This document shows, one piece after another, positions 1 through 7,303 of a DNA stretch of 62,845 bases. Position numbers and translations under genes: made by a program. The notes under the pieces are model-generated. The model saw nothing but the letters and a program-made list of their open reading frames with translations. It had not been told where the DNA came from and ran no database searches. Origin of the DNA: Ruminococcus sp. Phil15 (GTDB lineage Bacteria; Bacillota; Clostridia; Oscillospirales; Ruminococcaceae); NCBI GenBank assembly GCA_001940995.1, contig MSHC01000034.1, positions 249,476 through 312,320 on the forward strand, read 5' to 3'. The first letter of the stretch is position 1, and every line of letters starts with the position of its first letter.

Positions 1-51
1 AACTGCCTTCTAAGCAGTAGGCCGCAGGTTCGAGTCCTGCAAGACGCGCCA
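1..51 (+). tRNA. tRNA-Arg (UCU), 5' end outside the window
   Basis: The anticodon stem actgc/gcagt (2-6, 14-18) closes a seven-base loop with TCT at 9-11. A T arm follows (gcagg/cctgc around TTCGAGT), then an acceptor 3' strand and an encoded CCA at 49-51. The D arm and 5' acceptor strand lie before base 1. Anticodon UCU reads AGA/AGG arginine codons. Confidence 0.93.
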
Positions 52-85
52 CAAATGCTGAACTCGTCTTCAGCATTTGTTATAT

Positions 86-163
86 GGTGGGTGTAGCTTA
101 GCTGGTTAAAGCGTCGGATTGTGGTCCCGAAGACCGTGGGTTCGAATCCCACCTCCCACCCCA
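86..163 (+). tRNA. tRNA-His (GUG)
   Basis: This is a full cloverleaf with anticodon GTG at 121-123, a T arm gtggg/cccac and an encoded CCA at 161-163. An extra G before the acceptor pairs with a C discriminator, the histidine identity element. Two stem positions look mismatched: T-T in the acceptor and A-C at the base of the anticodon loop. It starts 35 bases after tRNA-Arg, so the two are probably one transcript. The accessory region begins right behind it. Confidence 0.92.
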
Positions 164-194
164 TACTTGGACTATAATATAGATGTCCACCGAG

Positions 195-221
195 AAATCC
201 GCTATTTATAGCGGATTTTTT
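195..221 (+). terminator. Rho-independent terminator of the tRNA unit
   Basis: The inverted repeat aatccgct/agcggatt around a six-base loop is followed by a run of T. It ends the tRNA-Arg/tRNA-His transcript. Confidence 0.85.
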
Positions 222-401
222 GTGTTCGGGGGCAAAAAATTCAAGGTTAAACCGTAGATGCTTTTTAGTAGTTTTTATATTGATACGTGATTTGAGCTGC
301 CGATTATACTATAATAAACCAAAACGTCTAAGTGAGAGACTTTGCTTCTTTTTTATTAAAAATTATGATTTGCTATTGAATGAGTTGGAATTTAGTCTTA
401 A

Positions 402-479
402 AATACAATTAAGGATGGTGTCTTAGTTATAGATTGTTCTGGCAGTATGTATTCTAATGATCGGTACTACTTGGGATGA
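402..479 (+). pseudogene. Scrap of a von Willebrand factor A domain
   Basis: One frame reads KDGVLVIDCSGSMYSND and then hits a stop. DCSGSM is the DxSxS metal-binding (MIDAS) motif that opens vWA domains, preceded by the usual hydrophobic strand. No start codon, ribosome site or further vWA sequence is present, so this is at best a remnant. It lies in an otherwise empty 330-base stretch (222-557) between the tRNA terminator and a lipoprotein gene. The match rests on one short motif and could be chance. Confidence 0.35.
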
Positions 480-557
480 TCCATCTATCCAGAAATCAAT
501 CAGTAAAAATTGTTATTTCTATGTAGGTTATGTTATTTATTGATGGAGTAAAATGTT

Positions 558-1646
558 ATGAAACGTCTTATTGTAGAGATTTTAATTTTATTATCACTGT
601 TGGTTCTTTGGGGTGTTTCTTGTCATAAAAACAAAGAGATTAAAAATGTTGATATAATTTATGTTGATAGATTATCTACCATAAATATGATGTGTGAGTT
701 TGATAGCACATATTATTACACAGGCAATCAGGGAATATATAGTAATAATAAATGTGTTTTGAGCACTAACGGAAATTCTTTGATCTGTACAAATAACAGT
801 ACATTATTTGTATATGCAGATAAAGAAATTACAGGATACGATAAATCACTTTCTCCGATATGTAAGTATGAACTTCCAAAAGAAGCAACAAAGTTTGCGG
901 TATCTGACAACGAAATTTTTTATATCGACACAGTTGGTAAATATCATGTTCTGGATATCGCGACGTTAAAAGATAAAAAAGAAGTTGAAACTGAGAAAAT
1001 AAAAGAAAACATTATTGTTTATCATTACACAGATTTTTTAATATGTGAAGATCTAACTGATTGCAGCATTTCTGCTTTTTTTGATAATAATAAGGTTGCC
1101 TCATCAGTAAAAGATTATTCAAAGCACTTTGTTTATCTATCCGATAATTGTCTTATACATACATCAACTACAAATACAAGCACGATCTATTTGTATAAAA
1201 CTGTTCTGTATGACACAACAAATGATAATACTATCGAATTACCAACAGGATATGGCATTGTTTCTCTGTTTCCTGTAAATAATGATCTCATATTTATAGG
1301 AAGTGAGTATCCTTTAGACCCTCATTTGGATTTTAAAATGAGCTATAATCTTAAATATCACCAGAGCGATTGCATAGTAACCGTAAATATCGATGATTAT
1401 AAGGTAACAAATACAAGATTTACCAAAAAGCATGAAAAAATCGTTTATGCAGATAATAAAAAAGCTGTAACTTACTATAACGGAGAATATTTAACATACT
1501 CGCTTGATAAATGGGAAGTAATAGATTCACAATCTGCAGATGAAATTCAAGACGGGGGGTCATACACATTTGAATCCTGCGGTGATTATATATTTGTTTT
1601 CGATGATAATTCTGGTGAACTGCTGAATACTATCAATGTTGCTTGA
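558..1646 (+). CDS. Putative lipoprotein of unknown function, possible beta-propeller
   Basis: The 362-residue product begins with a charged N-terminus and a hydrophobic stretch ending in the lipobox GVSC at about residues 19-22. It is therefore probably exported and lipid-anchored on the outer face of the membrane. The rest has no transmembrane segment. It is rich in Tyr, Asn and Asp and has repeated short strand-turn units such as DNEIFYIDTVGKYHVLDI. That is suggestive of a propeller-like sensor or binding fold, which is inference. The start has GGAG about nine bases upstream. The gene is very AT-rich compared with the core genes, fitting recent acquisition. I do not recognise a named family. 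Confidence 0.7.
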   Translation: MKRLIVEILILLSLLVLWGVSCHKNKEIKNVDIIYVDRLSTINMMCEFDSTYYYTGNQGIYSNNKCVLSTNGNSLICTNNSTLFVYADKEITGYDKSLSPICKYELPKEATKFAVSDNEIFYIDTVGKYHVLDIATLKDKKEVETEKIKENIIVYHYTDFLICEDLTDCSISAFFDNNKVASSVKDYSKHFVYLSDNCLIHTSTTNTSTIYLYKTVLYDTTNDNTIELPTGYGIVSLFPVNNDLIFIGSEYPLDPHLDFKMSYNLKYHQSDCIVTVNIDDYKVTNTRFTKKHEKIVYADNKKAVTYYNGEYLTYSLDKWEVIDSQSADEIQDGGSYTFESCGDYIFVFDDNSGELLNTINVA

Positions 1647-1787
1647 TATAATATTTTTGATACAGGTAGTGTTAATGAAATTTCCAATCCCCCTAATAGA
1701 CTACTTATAGTAAGGTACATATTGAAGTAGATAGGGTGGCTTCGAAAAATAGGCATAAAACTACAGTAACTTAGCGAAAGGCTTGAA

Positions 1788-2003
1788 ATGCCGAAACCTC
1801 AGAACAAGACCTCTGCCGAAAATCAGGCAAAGCTTGACGAAAGAGATTCCCCGACACTAAACAGATACGAGGGTTATCCAAGCTTTTATCGGCAGGAAAA
1901 GAAGTCTTTTGAACTGCTGAAAGGTAGTCTTGGGGAAGCGGAACAGTTCGCAAAAGATTACATCGACTGCGAGGAAAAAGAGTATTGCAAATTGCCCTTA
2001 TGA
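1788..2003 (+). CDS. Small hypothetical protein or gene fragment
   Basis: This is a 71-codon open frame with an AAAGG ribosome site before ATG. The product is hydrophilic, rich in Lys and Glu, with no signal or membrane segment. I do not recognise it. The C-terminus looks cut off: an overlapping frame stays open to about 2118 and reads plausible protein (CPYETVEETI), which suggests a frameshifted remnant. It precedes the four-gene cassette at 2090-4347 and may be debris from its arrival. Confidence 0.35.
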   Translation: MPKPQNKTSAENQAKLDERDSPTLNRYEGYPSFYRQEKKSFELLKGSLGEAEQFAKDYIDCEEKEYCKLPL

Positions 2004-2089
2004 AACAGTAGAAGAAACAATTTTACAGAATATTACCGAATACAAACGCATATTATTAAATAGTAATCCATACAGAAAGGATGTCTGTT

Positions 2090-2314
2090 ATGAAATGGGA
2101 AGAATTGTTTTTTGGTAAATGCTTTATTTCTGATCTCGGAGATGAACAGGTCATAGAAAACAATAATAAAGAGCAGATCGTACTAGGACGGTATGCAGCG
2201 TGGGTACCTATATCGGGCTGCAAAAATCATCAGATAGTTGAGATCAGCGACGATCTGGCAGTACTGATGGAGAAATATAACATTCCGCAGGACAGAGTCT
2301 GCGTTCTGGTTTAA
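2090..2314 (+). CDS. Small uncharacterised protein, first gene of the DUF2589 cassette
   Basis: This 74-residue soluble protein has no recognised domain. The ATG at 2090 is preferred over an in-frame ATG at 2081, because AGAAAGG ends at 2080, the right distance only for the second. The sequence is acidic with a compact hydrophobic core (RYAAWVPISGC, DLAVLMEKY) and reads like a small folded adaptor or regulator. It ends 27 bases before the next gene on the same strand, and all four cassette genes are closely spaced, so co-transcription is likely. Function unknown. Confidence 0.6.
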   Translation: MKWEELFFGKCFISDLGDEQVIENNNKEQIVLGRYAAWVPISGCKNHQIVEISDDLAVLMEKYNIPQDRVCVLV

Positions 2315-2341
2315 GTTGTAATAACAGAAAGGAAAAATAAA

Positions 2342-2779
2342 ATGAAAATTGAAGATCTGCTTCAGACAATAGGGATAGCGGTTCAGGAAGCACACAAGGC
2401 GATCGAGTATAACTCCGTCGGTCAGTTTTTCGGCAATTATTTTGATAAAACTGAGAAAAACGGGGGGAATATTACATACACGCCTAAGATCGTTGAGGTG
2501 GAGATACCCGATTCGGGTGGAAAATCAAGAGTGCTGTATACTCCTATAGCTGCTTTGGTTCAGCATAAAAATCTTAATCTGGACTGCGTAAAGCTGAATC
2601 TGAATATCGACGTGTCAGAAGAAAATAACGGAGGATTGCAAGTGTCGGCGCAGGGAGCAAATTCAGCGCAGGACAACGCTGAATCAAAACAAGCCGGAAC
2701 TCTGGAAATTACTTTGAAATGTTCCGATACGGCAGAGGGAATAGCCAGAATCGAAACAAAGCTGCATGAAATGCTGTAA
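2342..2779 (+). CDS. DUF2589-like protein, divergent paralogue
   Basis: The product has 145 residues and no signal or membrane segment. Its central part (about 45-92) matches the next gene in pattern: a basic-acidic strand, then P-IAALV-H-NL-LD-V-LNLNIDV, equivalent to P-LALVPIPAFTMDEATVRFTMEV there. Both appear to carry the same beta-rich DUF2589 core. A Gln/Ala/Ser-rich linker follows (about 98-118), then a short strand-helix end. The AAAGG ribosome site lies about ten bases upstream, and the next gene begins 42 bases later. The role of DUF2589 is not established, and assignment of this member rests on pattern similarity only. Confidence 0.6.
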   Translation: MKIEDLLQTIGIAVQEAHKAIEYNSVGQFFGNYFDKTEKNGGNITYTPKIVEVEIPDSGGKSRVLYTPIAALVQHKNLNLDCVKLNLNIDVSEENNGGLQVSAQGANSAQDNAESKQAGTLEITLKCSDTAEGIARIETKLHEML

Positions 2780-2821
2780 CTTAGTTTGCAGCTAAATTAT
2801 ATATTTACGGGAGGATTTATT

Positions 2822-3394
2822 ATGGCAATCACAAACGATTTTGTAGGAGTTCCTTTGGGGTTATTGGTTTCTCAGCCAATCATCGAGGTGGCAAAGGGTC
2901 AGGCGGAGCTGTGCAACGTTTATCTCGACCAGCTTTTTAAGCTTGCCTTTAAGACAATGCCCGATACGAGCAAGGACGAGAGCGTAGAGGCTCGTGTGGT
3001 AAAGTTTAAACTCAATCGTACCGTTGTGGACTCGAACAGCGGTTCTACGAAGGTAGTTCCCGTAGAGGTGGAGGCTCCGCTTCTTGCTCTTGTTCCGATT
3101 CCTGCGTTTACCATGGATGAAGCGACAGTGCGCTTTACCATGGAGGTCAAGGACGTCGTTACGCAGAAGAATACGGACACGACCGAAACAGGCTTCCAGT
3201 CAGGATTTGGCGCATGGGGCTTTAGCGCATCTGTTACGGGCAATGTATCGACAAGCCGAGAAAACACTCGCCAGAGTGACAAGTCCGCAAAATACGATAT
3301 CTACGCAAGAGCGGCGCAGCAGCCTCCCGCTGAGGGCATGGCAAAGCTGAGCAGCATTTTTGCTTCGGTCATCGAGCCTATTACTACAGGCTGA
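2822..3394 (+). CDS. DUF2589 family protein
   Basis: This 190-residue protein starts at ATG 2822, with GGGAGG seven bases upstream; an earlier in-frame ATG lacks a ribosome site. It has the family's features: a helical N-terminus (PLGLLVSQPIIEVAKGQAEL), a strand block with PLLALVPIPAF and MDEATVRFTMEVKDV, a Ser/Thr/Gly-rich SVTGNVSTSRENTRQSDKSAKYD segment, and a C-terminal QPPAEGMAKL helix. Biochemical function is unknown. Family members often occur as tandem paralogues, as here. It lies between its divergent paralogue and a PD-(D/E)XK-like gene, which suggests the three products work together. Confidence 0.8.
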   Translation: MAITNDFVGVPLGLLVSQPIIEVAKGQAELCNVYLDQLFKLAFKTMPDTSKDESVEARVVKFKLNRTVVDSNSGSTKVVPVEVEAPLLALVPIPAFTMDEATVRFTMEVKDVVTQKNTDTTETGFQSGFGAWGFSASVTGNVSTSRENTRQSDKSAKYDIYARAAQQPPAEGMAKLSSIFASVIEPITTG

Positions 3395-3429
3395 CGGTAT
3401 GCCGATCGGCTTTGCGGAGCGTGATCTTT

Positions 3430-4347
3430 ATGATAGAAATATACAGAGATACATATAAAATCAAATCTCAGCAGAACAATTATCTTTATAATTTAATAAA
3501 GCAGATAGACGTTTTGGTTCAGCGGTATGCGGATAAAGCGTATAATGTATCTGCGCTTAATTATAATAATCCGAAACAGAAAAACTGGCTTGAAAAAATA
3601 GAGCGATATTGTAACACTGGGAAACCTCTTTTTATGAATGCGTATTACGGATATGCCGTCGAAGAAATGGTTAATCAGGAACTGATGGCAAAGTACAGAT
3701 CGGCAAGAAACGGTTACCGAGTATTGCTGCAGGTCACGCACGGCTATACTCGACCGGATATAGTTATCACAGACCGAGGTAACAATGAAGTTGCATGGTT
3801 GGATATCACAAGTGAAAACAGTGCAGGACATATCTGGAATAAGGAAGGCAGCGGCTGGAGTACGAATGGATTTGTTGCGGAATTGCTGTATCCCACCTTT
3901 GACGTTACCAAACTGAGAAATTCGGACGATATCGGAATAGGAGTGCGTGCAAGCGCCCTCAGTGCGTCGAGAAAAGCTTCGATCCGTCAAAATCATTTGA
4001 GAGAGCATCTGGTATCAAATCTGAATATAGCTATGTTTGCGTTTTCACAAGAATATCCCGCAAGCAAAAGCGAGGTAGCTTCAACGATCAAACGGGCATT
4101 TGGTTGCAGCTTTACAGAGCGAAGAAAGCATCCTGCAATTAAATCAATGCTAAAAAAATATATGGAGATCAATCCAAACAGCGGTTATAACGATTTGATC
4201 AGATCCATTCTGAATGATTATTATAGAAATGACAGACAAGATCTTGCTTTAGCAATGCGTTTTATATCAGATAGCTATGATAGGGAACAGGAAAATCAAA
4301 GAATGTTCGATTATTTGGATGATTGGGATGAAGATTTTCTTGCGTAG
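3430..4347 (+). CDS. Probable PD-(D/E)XK-fold nuclease-like protein
   Basis: The product is 305 residues from the ATG at 3430; GGAG lies ten bases upstream, and TTG 3412 and GTG 3421 are less likely starts. A helix with EE (78-79) precedes the core strands, then RPD (108-110), a strand ending WLDITSENS with Asp125, and GHIWNK with His134 and Lys138. The pattern E...PD...D-[IL]-T-[ST]...GH..K resembles nuclease domains in secreted and polymorphic toxins, where the Lys sits past the strand. Residues 185-300 are helical, Arg/Asp/Asn-rich, and unrecognised. It is the last cassette gene, 35 bases after the DUF2589 gene. Nuclease activity is inference. Confidence 0.6.
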   Translation: MIEIYRDTYKIKSQQNNYLYNLIKQIDVLVQRYADKAYNVSALNYNNPKQKNWLEKIERYCNTGKPLFMNAYYGYAVEEMVNQELMAKYRSARNGYRVLLQVTHGYTRPDIVITDRGNNEVAWLDITSENSAGHIWNKEGSGWSTNGFVAELLYPTFDVTKLRNSDDIGIGVRASALSASRKASIRQNHLREHLVSNLNIAMFAFSQEYPASKSEVASTIKRAFGCSFTERRKHPAIKSMLKKYMEINPNSGYNDLIRSILNDYYRNDRQDLALAMRFISDSYDREQENQRMFDYLDDWDEDFLA

Positions 4348-4586
4348 TAAAATAGGAAACGATTAAAAGCGATAAGAACATGATGCCATACACAGTCATA
4401 GATGTTCTGCAACGCTGAATACGCATAAATTTTACTTATGGTTGTGTTATCTTATTTGTTCCGGATGACCAACAATAGAACCTCTTTTGCCTGTTAAGGT
4501 AAGAGAGGTTTTTTATTTTGCACCCATAAAGTTAAAGCAGTATTATACGGTAGAAAGACGGATAAGAATTTGTAAAAAGGTTAATA
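4348..4586. other. Gene-poor spacer after the cassette
   Basis: No coding frame with a ribosome site is visible. The only structure is the terminator at 4479-4517. Confidence 0.5.
4479..4517 (+). terminator. Terminator downstream of the DUF2589 cassette
   Basis: The stem aacctct (4479-4485) pairs with agaggtt (4504-4510) and is followed by TTTTATTTT. It lies about 130 bases beyond the nuclease-like gene and could end the cassette transcript. Confidence 0.6.
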
Positions 4587-4778
4587 ATGGTTAGATTAGC
4601 GACAATAAATCCAGATAATTGGCGATTGGACATTAAGGTGTCAGAAGCGCAAAAGAAATATGTATCGGATAGCAGCAGACTTTTGGCAAGAGCGTATTCG
4701 TATCGCAATAGCAGAAGCAATGCGTACATTGTTTATAATGATGTGACGATGACGAGATTAATATGGAGAAAATGCTAA
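4587..4778 (+). pseudogene. Truncated GNAT-type acetyltransferase (N-terminal remnant)
   Basis: The 63-residue frame reads like the first third of a spermidine/polyamine-type GNAT acetyltransferase. Visible pieces are INPDNWRLDIKVSEAQ, then a VSDSSRLLARAY segment and a strand with NAYIVYNDVT. The frame then diverges (MTRLIWRKC) and stops. The acetyl-CoA-binding motif (Q/RxxGxG/A) is absent, and I see no continuation in the other frames before the next promoter. It is probably a decayed gene marking the edge of the accessory region. Family assignment rests on remembered family patterns. Confidence 0.55.
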
Positions 4779-4962
4779 GATGATTTTTCACCCAGCAATC
4801 CTGTCTTACGACGTGCTTTTATTAATGTTCTGTTCCGCATGAATATTCTTATGCCGCAAAGTTATTGCTCGTTGTCTTGTGATAAGGATATTTTCTCTAT
4901 CCTTTTACATAATTTGAGACGAATATTTGAAACATTTTTCTTAAAGAAATTTTGTATTTTTG

Positions 4963-4991
4963 TTGAATTAGAGAATAAAATGTGTTACAAT
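4963..4991 (+). promoter_or_regulatory. Promoter of the transhydrogenase-like operon
   Basis: TTGAAT (4963-4968) and TACAAT (4986-4991) are spaced 17 bases apart. The predicted transcript start falls about 4998, so an ATG at 4999 would leave almost no leader. This supports the downstream start at 5026. Confidence 0.65.
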
Positions 4992-5025
4992 TAAATATAT
5001 GTCTAAAACACAGGAGTTGATAAAT

Positions 5026-5517
5026 ATGTGTCAGTGCAGCTGTAACAATAACATAAATCTCGAACTTTTGAATCCCGTTCTTGAACATTATGCGAGCGTT
5101 AAGGGAAGTCTTATAACTATTCTCCAGCAGGCTCAGGAAATTTACGGTTATCTGCCGACAGAGGCGATCTATAAAGTGGCCGAAGCAACGGGAAATACCC
5201 CTGCTAAGGTTATGGGCGTTGCTACATTCTATACCCAGTTCAGATTTAAACCTATTGGTAAATATCTGATTCTTCTTTGCAAGGGTACAGCCTGCCACGT
5301 TAACGGCAGCGAAACCATTGCACAGACCATTAAAGAATTACTTGGTATCGATGACGGCGAAACTACGGACGACGGCCTTTTCTCTCTTAGCTTTGTTGCC
5401 TGTCTCGGATGCTGTAGCCTATCACCGGTTATGATGATAAACGATGAAACATACGGCTCTCTCACTCCTGAAAAGGTTAAGAAAATAATTAGCGAGCTTA
5501 AAAACAATAACAACTAA
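5026..5517 (+). CDS. NuoE/HydC-like [2Fe-2S] subunit of a flavin-based electron-bifurcating complex
   Basis: The product has 163 residues from ATG 5026, chosen because AGGAG (5012-5016) lies nine bases upstream. It belongs to the 24-kDa NuoE family: a helical N-terminal region (to about 60), a VMGVATFYTQF signature, then a thioredoxin-like domain with ligands C85, C90, C126 and C130 (CKGTAC and CLGCC). In family complexes this subunit sits beside the NuoF-type FMN/NADH subunit, which is the next gene, 24 bases later. The third gene is GltD-like and not a hydrogenase, so a StnC-type subunit is more likely than HydC. Cytoplasmic. Confidence 0.88.
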   Translation: MCQCSCNNNINLELLNPVLEHYASVKGSLITILQQAQEIYGYLPTEAIYKVAEATGNTPAKVMGVATFYTQFRFKPIGKYLILLCKGTACHVNGSETIAQTIKELLGIDDGETTDDGLFSLSFVACLGCCSLSPVMMINDETYGSLTPEKVKKIISELKNNNN

Positions 5518-5541
5518 ACGCACAAAGGCGGTGTATTATAT

Positions 5542-7290
5542 ATGAAAATTATGGTTGGACAGGGAAGCTGCGGAATTGCCGCAGGTGCTTCCAAAGTAAT
5601 GACTGTACTCCAAAATAACCTTTCCGACAAAGGCTTTGATATTTCAATTACCGGCTGTATTGGGATGTGTTGGCTTGAGCCTATTGTAGATGTTACGGAA
5701 GATAACGGAAAGCTTCATAGATTTGTCAAGGTCGGAGAAAATGAAGCTAAATGTATCGCTGACGCAGTAATTAGCGGTAATTTTGAAAGCACGCTTTCTC
5801 TTGAAATTACGGATGAAGACAATAGCTTTCTTACTCAGCAGACAAGAATTGCGCTCCGTAATTGCGGTATTATAAACCCAGAGAGCATTGATGAATACAT
5901 ATCGTGCGGAGGTTATTCCGCACTTAAAAAGGTTATTTTCTCTATGTCGCAGGATGACGTTATCGAAGAGGTAAAGGTATCCGGTCTTGCCGGCCGTGGC
6001 GGCGCAGGTTTCCCTACTTGGTTTAAGTGGAATGCCGCAAAGCAGTCGCAGGGAGACGAAAAGTATCTTATCTGCAATGCCGATGAGGGCGACCCGGGTG
6101 CATTTATGGACAGAGCCGTCATTGAAAGCGACCCACATTCTCTCATTGAGGGTATGCTTATCGGCGCATATACAATCGGCGCAAAAGAGGCAGTTGTGTA
6201 TGTAAGAGCAGAGTATCCTCTTGCAATCGTAAGACTCAAAAAAGCGATCGAGCAGGCAAAAGCTCTCGGCTTTGTCGGAAAAAATATAATGGGCAGTACA
6301 TTTTCCTGTGATTTCAGAATTAAAGCTGGAGCAGGCGCTTTTGTGTGCGGTGAAGAAACTGCGCTCATCGAGTCGCTTGAGGGAAGCCGTGGTATGCCAA
6401 GGTTAAAGCCCCCGTTTCCTGCACAAGAAGGCTACTGGCACAAGCCGTCTAACATTAATAACGTTGAAACCTTTGCAAATGTTGCGTGGATTATCGAGAA
6501 CGGCGGTAAGGCTTTCTCAGCAATGGGAACAGAGGATTCCAAGGGTACTAAGGTGTTTGCACTTACAGGAAAGGTTAAGCGTGGCGGACTCGTCGAAATC
6601 CCTATGGGCAAGACTCTGCGTGAGGTTATATTTGATATCGGCGGAGGCATCAAGAACGATAAGCAGTTTAAAGCAGTTCAGATGGGCGGGCCGTCGGGAG
6701 GATGTATTCCTGCCGAGCTTTTAGATACTGTTATCGATTATAAAAAGCTTTCCGCAACAGGAGCAATTATGGGAAGCGGCGGAATGGTCGTAATGGACGA
6801 GTCTACCTGTATGGTGGGTATGGCAAAGTTCTTCCTCGACTTTACTGCAAAGGAATCCTGCGGTAAGTGCGTCCATTGCAGGATAGGCACTAAGAGAATG
6901 CAGGAAATACTCACAAGAATTGTCGAGGGCAACGGCAGGAGCGGCGATATTGAGCTTCTTGAGGAACTGTGTGGGGCAATCAAGGACGGCGCACTATGCG
7001 GTTTAGGACAGACAGCGCCGAATCCTGTGTTAACAACAATCAAGTATTTCAGAAACGAGTACGAGGCACATATAAACGATAAAAAGTGTCCTGCAAAGGA
7101 ATGTACAAGTCTGCTGACCTATGAAATTGACAGCAGTAAGTGCGTAGGCTGTACGCTCTGCGCAAAGAAATGTCCTGTTTCTGCAATCAGCGGAACACTT
7201 AAAAGCCCACACGTTATTGATGCAGATAAGTGTATCAAGTGCGGTCAGTGTATGAGTATCTGCAAGACTAAAGCAATTTCTAAGAATTGA
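5542..7290 (+). CDS. NuoF/HydB-like NADH- and FMN-binding iron-sulfur subunit
   Basis: The 582-residue protein has three parts. First is an N-terminal thioredoxin-like domain (about 1-85) with C10, C39 and C43 visible as [2Fe-2S] ligands; the fourth is not in the usual place. Second is the NuoF core, with GRGGAGFPTWFKW (NADH/FMN), CNADEGDPGAFMDR, GAGAFVCGEETALIESLEG and the [4Fe-4S] motif ESCGKCVHCRIG plus a distal Cys. Third is a C-terminal pair of ferredoxin motifs (CVGCTLCAKKCP and CIKCGQCMSICK). This is the HydB/StnB architecture: NADH is oxidised or formed at FMN, and electrons pass along the clusters. It is a middle operon gene with close spacing to both neighbours. Confidence 0.92.
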   Translation: MKIMVGQGSCGIAAGASKVMTVLQNNLSDKGFDISITGCIGMCWLEPIVDVTEDNGKLHRFVKVGENEAKCIADAVISGNFESTLSLEITDEDNSFLTQQTRIALRNCGIINPESIDEYISCGGYSALKKVIFSMSQDDVIEEVKVSGLAGRGGAGFPTWFKWNAAKQSQGDEKYLICNADEGDPGAFMDRAVIESDPHSLIEGMLIGAYTIGAKEAVVYVRAEYPLAIVRLKKAIEQAKALGFVGKNIMGSTFSCDFRIKAGAGAFVCGEETALIESLEGSRGMPRLKPPFPAQEGYWHKPSNINNVETFANVAWIIENGGKAFSAMGTEDSKGTKVFALTGKVKRGGLVEIPMGKTLREVIFDIGGGIKNDKQFKAVQMGGPSGGCIPAELLDTVIDYKKLSATGAIMGSGGMVVMDESTCMVGMAKFFLDFTAKESCGKCVHCRIGTKRMQEILTRIVEGNGRSGDIELLEELCGAIKDGALCGLGQTAPNPVLTTIKYFRNEYEAHINDKKCPAKECTSLLTYEIDSSKCVGCTLCAKKCPVSAISGTLKSPHVIDADKCIKCGQCMSICKTKAISKN

Positions 7291-7303
7291 GGTGACTTTA
7301 AGT

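Noticed and set aside
2920-3282. 120-codon minus-strand frame opposite the DUF2589 gene
   Set aside because: Antisense shadow of a recognised family. The plus-strand start has a strong ribosome site.
4999-5025. Upstream ATG 4999 as start of the NuoE-like gene
   Set aside because: It falls at the predicted transcription start and has no ribosome site, whereas ATG 5026 has AGGAG at proper distance.
5644-6368. Long minus-strand frames inside the NuoF-like gene
   Set aside because: They are shadows of a strongly coding plus-strand gene with clear motifs, and have no ribosome sites.
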